Positions 5,124-6,049 of a stretch of DNA of 6,049 bases are shown here, one piece after another. This DNA is from Bacteroidales bacterium. Lineage in GTDB: Bacteria; Bacteroidota; Bacteroidia; Bacteroidales; UBA7960. Where the stretch lies: the NCBI GenBank assembly GCA_007128045.1, contig SKYG01000248.1, positions 1 through 6,049 on the forward strand. Direction: 5' to 3'. Each line of letters begins with the position of its first letter. Within the stretch, counting starts at the first letter, position 1. The position numbers and the translations under genes were made by a program. The notes below the pieces were generated by a model that was given only the letters and a program-made list of their open reading frames with translations, made no database searches and was not told the origin of the DNA.

Positions 5124-6049
5124 TTATTCTGTCCGAATCATTATTCGTTGTTCTTCAAGACGTCCGCCAAAGACGCGTAGCTCAATATCTCCGGAGTTTA
5201 CTCCGGATTTCAATGTTGCAACAAGCTTTCCATTAAAGGCATTCATATAGTTCGAAGCAAAGGAAGTTTGATCAGTGGGGTCACCATTGCACAAAGCTAC
5301 GAGCGAACCTTCACCTTGTACTTCAAAGAACAGCATATTGTTTGCACGCGGACATACATTTCCTTCTCTGTCAATGATCTCGATCGTGACATATGACAGG
5401 TCTTTCCCATCTGCTGTAATGTTTGTCCTGTCGGCTGTCAGTCGCAGCGCATAGGGCTCTCCTGCCGTCCTGATGATCTTTTCTGCTACTTGCTGGTTTG
5501 ACCCATCGTAGGCAACTACCTTGATCTCTCCGGGCTGATATATCACATCGTTCCATATTAAGCGATAGCGTGTATATCTGTTTGAAGGGTCTTTTTCTCT
5601 GACGCCCATGCTTTGACCGTTGACGAACAGCTCTGCTTTCGGGTAATTGGTATAACAATACACTGGTACTACCTGTCCGATTCTATCGTGCCAGTTCCAA
5701 TGAGGCAACAGATGTATTACAGGCTCATCGCTCCAGTTACTTTGATAAAGATAGAAGCGATCCTTTTTTAACCCGGCTAGGTCGACAATACCAAAATAGG
5801 AGCTTCGTGCCGGCGTAGCGGTATTATATGGTGTCGGTTCTCCCAGATAATCAATTCCGGTCCATACAAACTCTCCTAAAACAAATTCATGATCATCCTG
5901 TGCTTCAAACTCAGTATCGGGAGTGGTCGCCCAAGATGGGAATTCCATGTCATAACTTGATAGATGGTAATCGTTATACCAGGGACTTCGGACTTCTCTT
6001 ACCGGAAACTTGTATTCACCCCGTGAGCTGACAGTGGAGGCGGTTTCAC
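5124..6049 (-). CDS. Glycoside hydrolase family 2 protein (beta-galactosidase-like), C-terminal part, cut by window edge
   Basis: The reading frame is open through the right edge, giving 307 residues of the C-terminal part; an internal Met at 5948 is not the start. The first residues, ETASTVSSRGEY, match the GH2 segment around the catalytic nucleophile, so the first full codon (6047-6045) probably encodes the nucleophile Glu. GEFVWTGIDYLGEPTPY at about 58-74 is a strong signature of Bacteroidota GH2 beta-galactosidase-type enzymes and closes the TIM barrel. After it come a DUF4982-like beta domain (about 105-190, with HWNW and KAELFVNGQSMG) and a GH2 C-terminal domain-5-like module (about 198-307, with LTADRTNITADGKDLS). 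GH2 enzymes cleave beta-linked galactose, glucuronic acid or mannose from glycan ends by a retaining mechanism. The pairing with a sulfatase 52 nt downstream suggests action on a sulfated polysaccharide or host glycan. Sugar specificity cannot be assigned from this part, and the signal peptide lies outside the window. Confidence 0.93.
   Translation of the reverse strand, partial: ETASTVSSRGEYKFPVREVRSPWYNDYHLSSYDMEFPSWATTPDTEFEAQDDHEFVLGEFVWTGIDYLGEPTPYNTATPARSSYFGIVDLAGLKKDRFYLYQSNWSDEPVIHLLPHWNWHDRIGQVVPVYCYTNYPKAELFVNGQSMGVREKDPSNRYTRYRLIWNDVIYQPGEIKVVAYDGSNQQVAEKIIRTAGEPYALRLTADRTNITADGKDLSYVTIEIIDREGNVCPRANNMLFFEVQGEGSLVALCNGDPTDQTSFASNYMNAFNGKLVATLKSGVNSGDIELRVFGGRLEEQRIMIRTE

Noticed and set aside
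5371..5658. Minus-strand 95-codon frame within the GH2 gene.
   Set aside because: It is an out-of-frame reading of the GH2 C-terminal domains, which are continuous in their own frame.
5948..5948. Internal Met as a start for a stand-alone 274-residue protein.
   Set aside because: The frame upstream remains open to the window edge and encodes conserved GH2 sequence, so the gene is simply cut by the edge.

Overview
The window looks like an ordinary chromosomal segment from a Bacteroidota bacterium, probably a polysaccharide-degrading anaerobe or facultative anaerobe of the Bacteroidales/Marinilabiliales type. This taxonomic call is inference. It rests on TAnnTTTG-type -7 promoter elements, mostly missing Shine-Dalgarno sequences, a Ptb-type phosphotransacylase, and a GH2 glycosidase/sulfatase pair typical of Bacteroidota carbohydrate-use loci. 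No rRNA, tRNA, CRISPR array, insertion sequence or phage gene was seen.

Layout from left to right. Positions 1-451 (minus) hold the N-terminal half of a phosphate butyryl/acetyltransferase (ptb), cut by the left edge, with its own candidate promoter at 490-497. Positions 531-577 hold a Rho-independent terminator that closes the next minus-strand gene, a small heat-shock protein (619-1050). A 23-bp tandem duplication (588-633) covers the 3' end of that gene. A divergent 341-bp non-coding region (1064-1404) follows; it holds candidate plus-strand promoter elements, a short dyad and a striking 8-bp tandem repeat next to the following start codon. Two plus-strand genes come next: a multi-pass flippase-like (LPG-synthase-TM/UPF0104) membrane protein (1405-2475) and a two-HKD phospholipase D/cardiolipin synthase-like enzyme (2559-3638). 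They converge, with 2 bp between stop codons, on a minus-strand pair: a GH2 glycoside hydrolase (5124 to beyond the right edge) followed by a lipoprotein-type S1 sulfatase (3641-5071).

The genes fall into three functional blocks: stress and central metabolism (sHSP, ptb), membrane lipid handling (flippase-like plus PLD), and sulfated glycan breakdown (GH2 plus sulfatase). The last pair is likely one transcription unit at the downstream end of a polysaccharide utilization locus extending right of the window. I did not find a convincing previously undescribed system. The most unusual sequence-level features are the degenerate octamer repeat in front of the flippase-like gene and the duplicated 3' end of the small heat-shock gene.
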